DNA of 64,000 nucleotides, from NCBI GenBank assembly GCA_024663395.1, contig JANFAH010000001.1, positions 5,456,001-5,520,000 of the forward strand. The letters run 5' to 3'. Every line of letters begins with the position of its first letter. Positions within the stretch are counted from its first letter, which is position 1. Below, in pieces: positions 1-11,496 of the stretch. This DNA is from Pisolithus tinctorius. Taxonomy: Eukaryota > Basidiomycota > Agaricomycetes > Boletales > Pisolithaceae. Below the pieces are notes generated by a model. It saw only the letters and a list, made by a program, of their open reading frames with translations, was not told the DNA's origin and did not search any database. A program made the translations under genes and the position numbers.

Positions 1-1135
1 AGATGGGAAGAGATCAAATACATGGAAGATAATATGACCAGTTAACTTGCCAAGGCCACCGTGTCTGAGAATGAATTCGAGGAGGTCACCCCCGTCCACA
101 TACTCCAAGACGAGATCTGAAGCCGATAAACTCGTCAACACGCCATTGTGCATTGCTAAGAAGGGACAAAATTCTCACCGATGTTATCCCCTTCGCGAAA
201 CACTTCTTTGAGTTTACAGATATTGACATGATCTAGGGTCTCAAGGATACTGATTTCCCGAATAAACGCAGTATCCTTCTGATCCTTATCAACGTTCCGT
301 GAGTTTTCCTGTGCATTATTACGACGAATTCGGCTTTCTTGGATCATCTTTATGGCAAACCATTGACCGGTCGCGCGCGAAATTGCCTTCATCACCGTAG
401 CAAAGGAACCCTTTCCTAGCTCATGACTGATATCGTAGAATGCGTGCAGACCTTTCTTGGGCGGTCCTGCAGCGGTATGACGGTATATAAAACCTATTCA
501 GGTGGTTAGCGAGGCTGACACGAACGACAACACCACGTACGATAATCTTCCAGACTCCCTGGTTGTGGTTGGGGTGTACCGAATGCGATTTCATTCCCCT
601 CCTTGAGGATGGCGGTCTTGTCTTTACCAATTCTAACGCCATTGATCTGGGTCACAAGGATAATGTGTGTGAGAAAGCGACGCGAGCCTGCACGAAATAC
701 ATACCCATGTACCATTACTCGAGTAGTCCGCTACGATCACAGCGGACTTCTCGTCCTCCTTGCCGTCCCAGATGATGCGACAGTGTCTGTTACCTGAGGG
801 AGAGCCACAATGAAAAACGCGTCAATGCAATCTGTTGGGTACATCTAACTTCATGAAACACGTGTGGCATACTCACTGACTCGACCGCCGGGTAATACAA
901 CCTCGTTTACTTCTGGGTTACGCCCGATGCTGACTGTTGGCGCGATCTTGAAGAAGTCAATGCGGCGCAGCTGGCTTCCGCACGGCTGGAGGAAACCCCA
1001 GAGATGAGAGTTGGCGTCTGGGCCATTCAAAGGCTGTTGGGAGGCACTCTGCGTGGATTGTGTTGCTTGCTGAGTATCTTCCATGGAGTCTTCAGGGTTG
1101 TAATTGTCGTGAGGGGTCTGAATAGGTGGATGCAT
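1..1135 (-). CDS. FHA-domain checkpoint kinase (Chk2/Cds1/Rad53-like), 5' part
   Basis: This is a serine/threonine kinase of the DNA-damage and replication checkpoint, expected in the nucleus. Reading leftwards from the ATG at 1135, a Q/S/T-rich N-terminus is followed by an FHA domain: SIGRNPEVNEVVL in exon 1, then RIIWDG, the SSNGTW core around 715-790, and INGVRIGK to NEIAFGTP around 560-650. The kinase lobe follows around 150-460, with the glycine loop ELGKGSFATV, the lysine motif FAIKMIQ, the alphaC stretch FIREISILETLDHVNI and the hinge LVLEYVDGGDLLEF. The catalytic loop and the C-terminus lie beyond the left edge, so the gene is partial. Several short introns interrupt it. FHA followed by kinase in this order is the Cds1/Chk2 architecture. 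The start is the first ATG of an open exon and sits 176 bp downstream of a TATA-like box. Orthology among Chk2, Dun1 and Rad53 types is not resolved. Confidence 0.85.
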
Positions 1136-2648
1136 GGTGATGTCAGGATGTTTTCCAGGTCTAACGCGGCGTGAGGACGGTATTCAAATATGCGAACGCG
1201 GCGCTTGGTTCAGGGAGTCTTTTGAGTGGGTGAAGCTTTGGAGAGAACGGTGAGATTCGCCGAGGTTGGTGGCAGGAAAGAGCAGACGCAGAGCTCGTTC
1301 CCTGTTTTTTTTATATAGCACGCGGAGGCAAAAATAAAGTAGAAAAAAAGACTTGCGTGATAACGCTCTGAAGACGCTTTGCCAGTCCACCCACACGGAC
1401 AATCGAAACGGCAGACAACCACGCCTTCCTTTTGCGGACTATCGTCGCTTTGTAAATCAATGGGTCAAAGGAAATGGCGGAGATATCAAAGGCTCAAAGC
1501 CACCGGAACAGAGACAATGTGAACCTGGCAACTGTGTCGCCCACCCACTGATCAGGCATGTTGGATCTTACAATATGGTCATCAAAGCACATGAAGATTG
1601 CACTTGGATAATCAAGTGGTTTGCTTTGCTTGCCTCAGCCTGTACTACAATATCATGATCAGACACTATGGAACCTCAGGGAATGTGTCTCCCTTGACTT
1701 TGACGGTCAACAGAAGACATTCAGGCTCTGAAGAAGGGGGATGTGTCTTGGCAAAGCTGCCTGGTCACCTGGATGTTCACTTTCAGAGGACACATCCTGG
1801 TGCAAATTATCTTAGCAAACGTTAACAGTGAAGATGCTGAAGTCTCACCCATGGGAAAGGGAGCAGCATCTTCCAGATATGTACTAGGCGCATGCAACCT
1901 GCAGTTGAACACCTGGGATTGAGGTGTACCATCTTTGTGCTGGATAAGATAATCGGTCCAAGTGACTTAGATTACCTAATCTTCACGTGATCACTATAAA
2001 TTTGGCTCCGTTCACTGATCACAGACTTAGTTTAGAATTTGGTGCGGAGATCGAAAATGTTCGGATCTAGGCCCTGTCGATCACAGTGATTAGATAATCA
2101 GACAATTAAATTGGCAGAACAACATGTTGTGGGGAACAACCAGCCGCGTTGAGGGGCCTCAGGCCCTCGGGGTTCAGTAGGTGGTTGTGTGGTACTTACA
2201 GTTCGTGCAGAAACTCGAATTGTGTGGCGGCCTCTCGTTGTTGACATGGACCTCACATATGCCCTTTCTACGTCCCACAACTGTCAGTTGTGCTGTGGCG
2301 TGGATAAAGGGGCCTCCACACAGCCGAGCCAACGTTAAGCTCCACCCAGGTTCAACGAGTCATTGGGCGTAGAGTATGTTCTGTAGTTGCAAAATCAGAG
2401 ACCGTAGGAGGATAGGGAGTGACCGAGAACGTGAGAGCAGAGCCTCGGAAGTTCTCCTAGCTGCGTCCCTGACTTGGCGGTGGCCACGCCAATTGAAAGG
2501 GACGGCGGGTCTGTCTCGAGTCTATACAGTTATTATTATGTACTATGTACTATTGGAGTGATAGAATTTTTCTCTACTTAACCGTTCAACATTTCTCAAA
2601 CTCTCCTTCCTCTCTTTAACCTCAACAGCCAACTGGACGCACGTCGCC
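1136..2648. other. intergenic spacer between divergent genes
   Basis: No supported gene lies in this stretch. Open frames up to about 100 codons occur on both strands, but they show no recognisable motif and overlap one another. The left part should hold the kinase promoter and the right part the methyltransferase promoter. A G/C-rich imperfect palindrome, gggcctcaggccctc, lies near 2155-2171. I see no RNA gene. Confidence 0.5.
1311..1317 (-). promoter_or_regulatory. TATA-like box upstream of the FHA kinase
   Basis: On the minus strand a TATATAA is followed by a run of A, about 176 bp upstream of the kinase ATG. It is positioned to drive the FHA kinase, which allows a 5' UTR of about 140 nt. 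The assignment rests on sequence and position only. Confidence 0.35.
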
Positions 2649-3875
2649 ATGCTCGCCGTGCGCAACTCTCGATTCACACTATGCATCCTGGTACTAGTAT
2701 TCATATCTTTCCTCTTCTTTGCCCGCTCCGACCGCCACCTGTCCCTCCCATTGCCCCTTCCGCTGCCCTTCTCCGACAGTGCGCTGCGCGAGAAATTGAT
2801 GGTGGAGGAATTCCATTACAACAGAATGCTCGAGGGGAGAGCAAAACTCATTGAAAAGTGGGGCCCGACCCCTAACAAAGTCGACCCGTGTGTAATTATA
2901 ACGCGCGCTACTTTGGGACGAGAGTGACTAGCATCTTGCATAGATTCCCTTCGCATGGCGAATTCTACACTATCTGTACGTCCGTCTGTGGAATTGCTTT
3001 GTCGTTGTAATGCTCACGTTTCACAGGGGACTTCTTCCTCCCATCTTTCAACTGTCCCCACCGTGTGGAACGCGTCGGCGTCATGGGAGATGGTGGCAAA
3101 TGGGTCTGTGGGTTAGAGCGCATCATCCACAAAAGGAAATGCGTTATGTATTCCTTCGGTAATACGGCGCGCCGTCCCTTTCACGCTGCGAGGTGTTTAT
3201 TGGTCTGACAGGTATCAATGGCGAGTCTTCCTTCGAGGCTGATATCATGAAAGCCGCGCGCAGCTGCGAACTCTATGGATACGACTTCAGCGTTAACTCC
3301 GTAAGCACCACCCTCTCCAGGAAAACCAAAAAAAGGCGTACCGATTCAACTGTATCCCTTTCTAGTTCGGCCCAGAGATAGACGAGGATCCTGAACTCGA
3401 GCAGCGTTCACATTTCTTTCCCTATGCACTTGGCCCCAAAGACGCCCATTCACCCGTGGACGACCCAAAAATGTATACGCTACGGACCCTCATGGATAGG
3501 AATGGGCACGACTTCATCGATATCCTCAAAATCGACATCGAGGGAAATGAGTATGACTCGTTCGAAGCATTCATCGATAGCTTTGGCGGAGAACCGCTCC
3601 CGATTGGCCAGCTTCAAATCGAGATACATGTATTCAAGGATCAGCCATGGAACGACTTTGCAAAGGTGTTGAAGTGGTGGGAGAAACTCGAAGCAGCAGG
3701 TCTGAGGCCATTCTTTTCGGAATCGAACCTCGTCTACACGAACCTTATTCGGGGCGCGCGTCCAGAACTTATCGAGGTGTGTCCTTGTTCGCTTAACGAT
3801 ATCGAGGTAGGGCAAGTCGATGACGATGTGGCATACAGTATTCTTTCATTAATATCCGAGGGAACCACGAGTTGA
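2649..3875 (+). CDS. Membrane-anchored FkbM-like methyltransferase
   Basis: This is an S-adenosylmethionine-dependent methyltransferase of the FkbM/Methyltransf_24 type found widely in Agaricomycetes. Its substrate is unknown. Five exons join cleanly as 2649-2887, 2944-2975, 3027-3158, 3212-3300 and 3366-3875, giving 333 residues. All introns are 50-65 nt with GT-AG ends, and exon 2 is only 32 nt. Residues about 8-24 (FTLCILVLVFISFLFFA) form one hydrophobic segment, so this is probably a type II Golgi or secretory-membrane protein with a lumenal catalytic domain. Visible family motifs are FNCPHRVERVG, GDGGKWVCG (SAM loop), GESSFEADI, YGYDFSVNSFGPEI, DILKIDIEGNEYDSFEAF (the FkbM signature) and QIEIHVF. 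The reading frame is complete and shows no damage. A two-step role in glycan or lipid modification is possible but is inference. Confidence 0.85.
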
Positions 3876-4406
3876 TATCGAGTCACCCGCGGCGCTATTC
3901 TGTTGTGCATTGACAGCTGCCTACCCTACACCCCTACCGTACCCTGGGCTCATCACCGCGGCGACACAGCGCGCACACTCTTTTCGCGAATTCCAATATA
4001 TTTGTTGAATACGCACACTCAGGGACCTCGTGAAATAATGGTACAGAACACCACCTCAGCACTCCTGTCATAGGTAGATACGTATACTACAGCTTCGTTG
4101 AATTCACGCTCGTTTTGGATCCGGAACTAAGCAAGACGCGCGCGAATTAGCGTCAGGACTTCGGAGGATCTAGCTGATCATAGTAGGCTTCCCCTTCACT
4201 GGAATATCGGCGGTGCGGAAACCAGAACCAAACCTAGCTGCAACCAATGGCATTCGATGGCGCTATACTTGATGACCATGGCACCATACCCATGTTCCCG
4301 CAGATGACCACGTCACGATACGTTGCTGACTGAGCACGCAGATTGAGTGAGGTATATAGCTGTGGTTCGTCTTCCCCTCAGCTGCCTATCATCAAACTCA
4401 TCGAAT
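3876..4406. other. intergenic spacer
   Basis: This is the 3' flank of the methyltransferase gene and the promoter of the oxygenase gene. Apart from the TATA box at 4353 I see nothing recognisable in it. Confidence 0.5.
4353..4358 (+). promoter_or_regulatory. TATA box of the 2OG oxygenase gene
   Basis: A TATATA sits 54 bp upstream of the ATG at 4407. An upstream in-frame ATG at 4347 lies before this box and so is unlikely to be transcribed. This supports 4407 as the start codon. Confidence 0.45.
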
Positions 4407-5935
4407 ATGGCCCCCAATTTCTCCAACATCCCCGTTGTTGACTTCGCTTTCATCTCCAACGAAGCAAAGCGACCAGAGTTTATCGCACACCTTCGCCATG
4501 CGCTGATCAACGTCGGCTTTTTATACCTCAAGAATCACACCGTTTCTAAGGAGCTCATCGATCGTCTCGTTAACTATATTCCCCGCTTATTCGACCTCCC
4601 TCAGCATGCAAAGGAGAAGATCGTTATGGCTAACTCCCCGCACTTCTTGGGGTACTCACGACTTGGTGCAGAGTTCACCAAGGGAAAAACAGACTATCGG
4701 GAGCAGTTTGACTTTGCCACCCCTCACGAAACTCAGTGGCGGCCAGGTGCTCCAGAGTATTTGAGGCTTTGGGGTCCTAGTCAGGGATGGGTGGCTTCGT
4801 CTTCTTAGTCCGAGCTAGGCATCTCATTTCCCCTAAATTCACAGTGGCCAGACGAGGACCTTATCCCCGGCTTTCGCGGGGTCATGGAAGATTACTTATT
4901 GCAAGTGCAGGCTCTAAGTTACCATTTCATAAGCTTGCTGGCAGAGGCCTTTGGGCTTCCCTCCGACGCGCTTGCCAAGTTCTATGACTCAGCCGAGTGC
5001 ATGCAGCACAGGGGAAAGGGACGGTCAAGTTCTTCGTAGCGCGCCCGCATTGGAGACTGCAGAGGCTCACCTTCACTCTATTTTAGGTGGTGAAATACCC
5101 AGCCAATAACGGCTCACTTACCGGTCAAGGAGTAGGTCCTCACTACGACGCCGGGTTTTTGACTTTCGTGAGAACTTGTTTTCTTTCGAATGTTGTTCTT
5201 GGTGGTATCTTAGATGCATCCCGTTCAAAGCTTCTCCAAGCTTCTCCACATCCAGGTCTCCAAGTTCAGAACCTTACTGGGGATTGGATTGATGTACCAC
5301 CTATTCCCGGTACGTTTGTGGTCAATATCGGAAAAGGTAGGAGGATAGGGCCCTCTAATCGGGGAATGGCTCGTCATCCACCAATGTGACTTAACCACCT
5401 ACGTAGCACTCGAGTTTGTTACTCAGGGGTTGGCGAGAGCAACCTCTCATCGTGTACTGTCTCCGCCAGTCGGATCAACACCAAGATATTCCGTCCCATT
5501 TTTCCAGAACATCAGTTTGAATGTAAGGCTCGCTGACGAAGTTCTCGATTGTCAGTTCTCTTTGCTCCGTGCCCTTGGTGAAGCCCTGCACTGACAGACA
5601 ATAACTGAAGTTCCACCCGAGATCTTAAAGTTTAAAGACTTGCGTGGGAATCCTGCCCAGACTGATTGTGAGTGGTCTCTCCCTTTTGTGACTCATTTCT
5701 CGCCAACCGACAGTTTATGCAGCTGTGAACTTTGCTGAGTTCGACCAGGAGCCTTCAGGGAAGGTCAACTTGATTGGAAGAGTCAAGTTAGGGTCTGCTC
5801 AGACGTGATGTCGCAGCGCTGATACGGCTGTACTTCATTGCAGGAGTCATCCTGATGTTGCTGAACGCCATTACCCGAACCTCTTCGAGCAATACTTCCC
5901 CAATGGCTTGCCAAAACAGGTCAACGCATACTGAT
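4407..5935 (+). CDS. 2OG-Fe(II) oxygenase, isopenicillin N synthase-like
   Basis: This is a non-haem iron, 2-oxoglutarate-dependent dioxygenase of the DIOX_N/2OG-FeII_Oxy family, probably soluble and cytosolic. The substrate cannot be told from sequence. The N-terminus NIPVVDFAF and GFLYLKNH is the usual DIOX_N start. Later exons give FLGYSRLGAEFT, WPDEDLIPGFR, VGPHYDAGFLTF (the HxD iron ligands), ASPHPGLQVQN, PGTFVVNIGK, ATSHRVLSPP (distal iron His) and RYSVPFF (the R-x-S that binds 2-oxoglutarate). The C-terminus is SHPDVAERHYPNLF to the TGA at 5933-5935. At least seven short introns interrupt the gene. All catalytic residues are present, and I saw no frame damage. Upstream spacing to the methyltransferase is 531 bp on the same strand, and nothing shows that the two genes work together. 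Confidence 0.83.
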
Positions 5936-7853
5936 GGGTTTAAATTGTGTGCTTCAAGCCGCGTTGCCAGTGTCGCGCAGGACACGGATGCGTAGAACGA
6001 CACATATAAATATCACTATACGCGGAGCCCAGACCAGGATCGTCACAGGGGGAATGGTTGTGCGTGAGAGTGCGTACCCTGTCCTCCGCACCCGTATCGA
6101 TGCTGCATTGTATTATATAACCTTCTGACAGTTTGAATTCAATTGATGTTGTATATCTGAGTGCCTCAAATGATGATGATCGGCTGTCGTACTGTTCGTT
6201 TGCACAGGTACTAGTAATGCTGATAGTGACGATGCTGGGAGGCATGGCACAGTTGGAAATGTATATGATTGGAATATTGAAGTGTTTGCTTGTGGGCTAT
6301 CGAGGTGCTCAAGGTTGTTATTTTCCTGAATGGTACAGTTTGATCTCATGCCTCTCATTGTATTGGCCCACGGCACTCTTCTGGCCAGAAATTCTGCTCG
6401 CACGCGTAATGCTGAAAACTGAAGATGCATCTGAGCAAGACAACTTCCGACTCATGCACTACATGCTATCATATCACGCTGTCACATCTCCTATCACGCC
6501 CTTGTCTGGGCATGCGGATGCGGATCCCTCCTGCTGTGCTGTGCCATTTGAACCCTGGGGGTATATATACTGGTGCTGCCTGTATGCGTGGCTCATCTCA
6601 TCTCATCTCCTTCCTCTCTCTCTGTTGAGCATCCTGTATCAGCATATACACTTGATCGTTAATTGATAATCCCACACGCGTGTCCACGTTCTGTCGTTGT
6701 CGTGATTCGTCTTGAGTGTACTCACTCTACCATGGTGAGTTCCATCTCGAATATTCTCGCTGGTCAGTGCCGAGAGAATCGCTCAGTTAGGCATGCAGTT
6801 CTGTGAAACTACGGTGACCTGCGGCTTCAGTGATTGCTAGCAGTAGCCCTCGGAGACCTCTCATTAGAGAATAAATCCCCTGGACCGTATTTGGCTACCC
6901 TTGGATGGCAAATATGCAGGACCATTTACTTGTACCTCAATTTATCCATTAGTGTAACCATGTGGTCTTGTAACCTTGAGATCGGTCGCCAAGGGTTTGC
7001 CTTGCCGCCCGTGTTGAATGCTCATTGGTTTCTTTTGCGTGAGCACGGACGTTGCGTTGGCCACTATATTGTCGTAGATTTGCCAGTTCGACGTTCCTTC
7101 GTGGTTTCCCCGCACACTCACTGACCCTGCTTTATTCAGAGCGTGGAAACGATGACCTCACTGGTCGAAGGCAAGAACGATGATTCCAAACCCCTGTGAC
7201 CCAGAACGGGTTTCAATATTTCACCGCCGACACTTGTAACGGTTTTATTTAAGTGCTCCGCTGGTAGACGTTACGTTTTTCAGGTGGCCTAACAACATCT
7301 GTGTACGGTGTGCCGCGGGGGAAGGCCAGTTACGTGCATTACGACACTCAATATCCCTCGTCAAGGTCAAGGGCGTCAAGACAGTACTTCCACATCGCCC
7401 TTGTTGCAAGTATCGTTGGATATCAATTCCTTAACGCGAAACGGTATTTACTGCCAGGGTTACCCCCCTTTTTTCATGCGCGTGATGGGCAGTTACGCGC
7501 TAATGTACTCTGCCTACAGTGAATCAGGCCCATGGATCCTTGCAATAAAATACCCAATCAAATCGGATTTATTTACATGTTTTCACTGGGAAACTCCTAC
7601 TGGCACCTCAGTGTCACCCGACTACGAGGTGCCACAAGTGTCCTGCTAAGGTAATCGTAGCCTTCTGCCGTGTCTTCTTTCGCACTTTCAACGGTCGACA
7701 TTCCCACAAAGAATCATCATATCTTAGCCCCGTTGTATCTACCTCTGGAAAACAGGTTCTTGTACTATCTACAAGAGACCGATAGTGGCTTACCCCAACT
7801 TTGGGCTTCCCTCTCAATACTGGCTTAAAGAAGTGCAAACCCTTGCGCCTTCT
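5936..7853. other. gene-poor stretch with a promoter-like block
   Basis: No gene can be supported. A block at 6555-6735 has promoter-like order: TATATATA around 6560, a CTCAT repeat and pyrimidine-rich tract at 6593-6620, then ACCATGGTGAGT at about 6729-6740, an ATG directly followed by a consensus splice donor. No conserved protein follows it in any frame. A 177-codon frame at 6133-6666 lacks any motif and covers this promoter-like block, so it is probably not coding. Confidence 0.4.
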
Positions 7854-8235
7854 TTATGATAACTCCGTCGCGCCTGCACTCTTGTTGGCCCTTACTCTCT
7901 TCCGCACCAAAACCTCCTCACATGTCAAGAACACCACCCAAGCACAAATAGGTATTGCCCCCATTGCGGGCGCCGTTGGAGATGTCGTCCTGCTTTGTCT
8001 TGATAACTTACGTAGCAGACTTAACATACGCGAGACTTGAAGATAGCCATGATCGCCTGCTTCCAAGAGCTGCTCCTTTGTTACGATGTCTTCCCGTTAA
8101 CAAAGCCTTTTGTGTGCTGCGGGGAAGACTGGTATCTTCGCTCTTGTAGACGCAGGAGCCGGGCGACCCTTGGTCTGTCCTTTCTGGCTCTTGGGCCGCG
8201 CCGCCTTCCTTGCCTAAGGCTGCTACCACTGTATT
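7854..8235 (-). pseudogene. decayed histone H2A-like relic
   Basis: Read on the minus strand, four blocks appear in the order expected of histone H2A. First comes a basic K/R/A/S/T-rich tail ending in TRAKIPVFP around 8120-8200, compared with the H2A SRAGLQFPVG region. Next is R-H-L-Q, spelled cgacatctccaa, at about 7979-7990. Then comes attNgtgcttgggtggtgttctt at about 7925-7950, like I-A-x-G-G-V-L. Last is VLVRKRV and an ATELS stop at 7854-7856, like VLLPKK and SQEL of H2A. The frames differ between blocks and pieces are missing, including about 25 nt between RHLQ and IAxGGV, so no histone could be made. The comparison uses my recall of H2A, not an alignment. Chance similarity in a basic region is the main alternative. 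Confidence 0.35.
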
Positions 8236-11200
8236 TCAAACGACCTTTCTCCGTTTTCGTGGCGTTGCAACTCAAACCGTCTGCTCTTGCCCGCACTCCC
8301 TGTCTTTGTTTGCAGCCGAGTGAGTCACCCCTGTAGTGCCAGCATATTCCGTGGAGTAGATCAAGAACAAGGACATCTTCCGCTCCTCAAAATCAAATCT
8401 TTCTGGCCTTCTCTGCCTGTCATACTTCTCAGATGCTTTCGCCTTGACACGCCAACAATTCCGACACTACGATCTCACTAGTTTGTCTACAAGCAGGGGC
8501 ACCTCTGCAACGACAGTGATGGGTAATCTCTCCACCGAGGTTCCTCGGAAAATTGATGTAGAGGCACCACATTCCCGATGCACACGCAAGCTTACTTCAT
8601 TCCCAAGCCAGGCTGAGCACAGACATTGGTATCAACGCGTCACGGGCCATGTGTGTTTCGAGAATTACGCAACGACTATAGAGATACTACTAGCCATCAC
8701 ACAATCACTGGTTCCTCGACTTGCCGAACAACAATAACAACCTGATACGGTTATGCGATCTTCGGGGGACTTCCACCTCAATAATATCGTGACTGTAAAA
8801 CTAAAAATGCGGAATAATCTAATTCCGGAAAGGTGTCACATACAAATGGTAATCTGTAGAATCGGTGCTGGAGGGGCCACTCTACAGGACTGGAACTGCA
8901 GTAGGACCCGTTATCTATGTATCGTATATCACATGTCACACGGGCAGAACCATCAAAGAGAGACTGTGCCAAATCTCGGGGCACACACGCCGACACTCAG
9001 TTACTATAAGAATTCAATTGAAACTGAGGAGGCTGTGTAAAAAAAGCCACTGAACTACTTCATCAAGATGTGACAGTGGTTATTAGGGGGATTGCATTGC
9101 ATGTCTATAGGTGCCGCTGGGTGTCACTGAGAGTAGCTGCGGTAGTTAACCACGACAAAACATACCGAGGGTGTCGAAATCACCCCAATTAGCACCTCAT
9201 GTGCACATGGTTCAGCAATCGGCTTCCCGCGTGCATAGGTACTCAATATTTCTGGTGGGAGAGACGGGAAAGGTTTTGCAGAGGTCAACGGGAGATAGCG
9301 AATGTAGGGAATAAACGGAGGCCAACTACCGTAGTACGTAGCAACGATCGACCTTCAGAAATAACACTTACTGTAACCCGCATGTTGACTAGGTATATAG
9401 CACACGACTAGAGTAATGGCTCACTGGCACGGAGAAATTGATCACCAGCAGCTAGCACTTTGTTCCATAATTTGAAAACATCTTCCGAACCCCTCGTAAC
9501 GGATCACAGGTAACTGTCAAAAGCCACGGCCCGCTGGAACTCCCAAAGTTGCGAGATCCGAGTGTCGAAGTGTGCTACGATATGACAGGTTCGCTCGGAT
9601 CCGTCTCACTTCGATCTCAGTAGACCTGGGATTCCCTGTCATCCCGTGAGATTTGTCAACAATTAGAAGCAGGCACCGCCATGGCTCAGGGCCGAGGGAG
9701 TTTAGGTAACCCATCCTCCGCACCCGACGGGAGTCGATATGAGCGAGCCAGTTAACAGCTATAGTGGCCGGTTCACATTCACTCCCGCATTCCTCGACAA
9801 AACCTCGGAGTAAACGTTAGCCAATAAAATTTTGAAACATTGCCTTGGAATCATGCAGCTCGCTTGGGAAACAGAAGCAGCGAATTTTGTAAATCTTGTT
9901 TATCACCTACATATCATGTCAGGGCCTCTCTTATCGACGGCAAGACGTTAATAATGGGCGGGGCGCACGAAAATTGCCTTGAAATTAGAGGTCAGTATGA
10001 ATTCTCGGATTCGTAAGGATGGGTTCTTCCGCGGGGTTGATTTTCAGGGCTAGCGATTCAGAGGTCAGTAAGGTCCTTCAGTCTGTGGGGTGACGTAGAG
10101 AGTAGGGATGTGGCAATAAGATTTTGATATCGTGGGAGGAGGTATGATCGGGAAACATGCATCAACCATATTTCCACAACCCCACGTAAACGTCGAGATC
10201 TCTCAAGGTGGAGAAAAGAGAAGGGAAGTCTGCCGTCTGATGTCCCTGGTACTCACCACATGTGACGGAAATTGGAATAAATGTTTGCGTCTAGAAACCG
10301 CCGATTCAGAAGGCCAGTGTAGATGATGAGGACTCAGATCAGGGCTAGCCGGCGTGATGTGAATGCCAGAAACGAATACCACCGGTTTGCAAGCTTCGTT
10401 GTGCGAAAAGGAGTATTTGTAAAGTCAGATTTCATGGCTTTCGATGAACGGACCCGAGCTATTTGAGTACGGCAGCCAGTCACATGCCCTCGGCATATAG
10501 CAGATGTGAAGGTCCTCAAGCGGCAGCCAAAAAACATACTGAGTGTCTGCACCTGGCACTGTCCTGCGGTTACACCACGTGAATTTGTACACCCTTCAGT
10601 TGCTTGACATCAGAGCTGCTGCGGGTTACCTCGCGGAGTCTTCTCAATCTGTGTCCTTCTCCAGAACTTTCGCTCGATGGTCGTTCGCTGTGATGGAAGT
10701 TGCGGGGAGCCGGCGGTAGGGTAAATCTCGTCCGGTAATGACGGAAGCAAATCATATTGGGTGCGGGAGCACCAGTTACAGCAGAACACACGAACTGGTT
10801 GGTTGCATGGTGCGGTGCATAGCCACGGACAGGCTTGGCATCCGACATTCGTCACGGAATGCAACTCTCGAAGCCATGTCCTCTGATGTCCTGAATGCAC
10901 GGACATCAGGTCTAATACAGGAAAGAGTTTTCAGATCGGTTGGCTATAGAAGAGGTGATCGAGACAAAAATGCGCTTTGGTACCAGGACTCGGGGGGGAG
11001 GGACAGTTGGGAGTTCACGGCGAAGACTCGCCGTTGTGGGAGAAGGAATTTGATCCATGCAGCGGACGAAACGACCCGCCGCTAGTAATGAGGATGACGA
11101 TACTGTGACCCCGGGGGTTGCCGAGGAAGGTGGTATCCTGATCCTGATCCGAGATCGGCTTACGTACACACAAAACCCTCTGATGAAATGTTGTGATCAA

Positions 11201-11496
11201 GTCCATATCCATGTGCCAGCGCTCGCGTATTTGAGGAGAGCCTCGATGTCCCGTTAAATGATCCAGAAATCCACCCACGTTACAGGCTTTTGCCTCGTCT
11301 CGCGGTCGGTTGTTCATTTCATGCGTATCCTTCTCCAGCGTCCATCCAACTCTCTTCTTTAGTCTCTTCATCGGCCTCCAGATTTCTCCTTCGTCATATA
11401 TCGTACGCCCCGCACCTAGTCGCTCGCTGCCCGACCCTCAGAATTTTCTCACTCCAGGTTCAATTCTTTTCGTGTATATTTAGCAACATTTCTATA
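8236..11496. other. gene-poor stretch
   Basis: Short open frames (60-118 codons) occur on both strands, but none shows a family motif or a consistent exon chain. A 9-bp inverted repeat, ctgatgtcc with ggacatcag around a 9-nt loop, lies at about 10883-10909. The last 200 bp, T/C-rich around 11300-11490, fits the promoter and 5' UTR of the Zn2Cys6 gene. Confidence 0.45.

Noticed and set aside
6133..6666. 177-codon plus-strand open frame
   Set aside because: No motif or family pattern, no splice partner, and it covers the promoter-like block at 6555. An overlapping 105-codon frame exists on the other strand.
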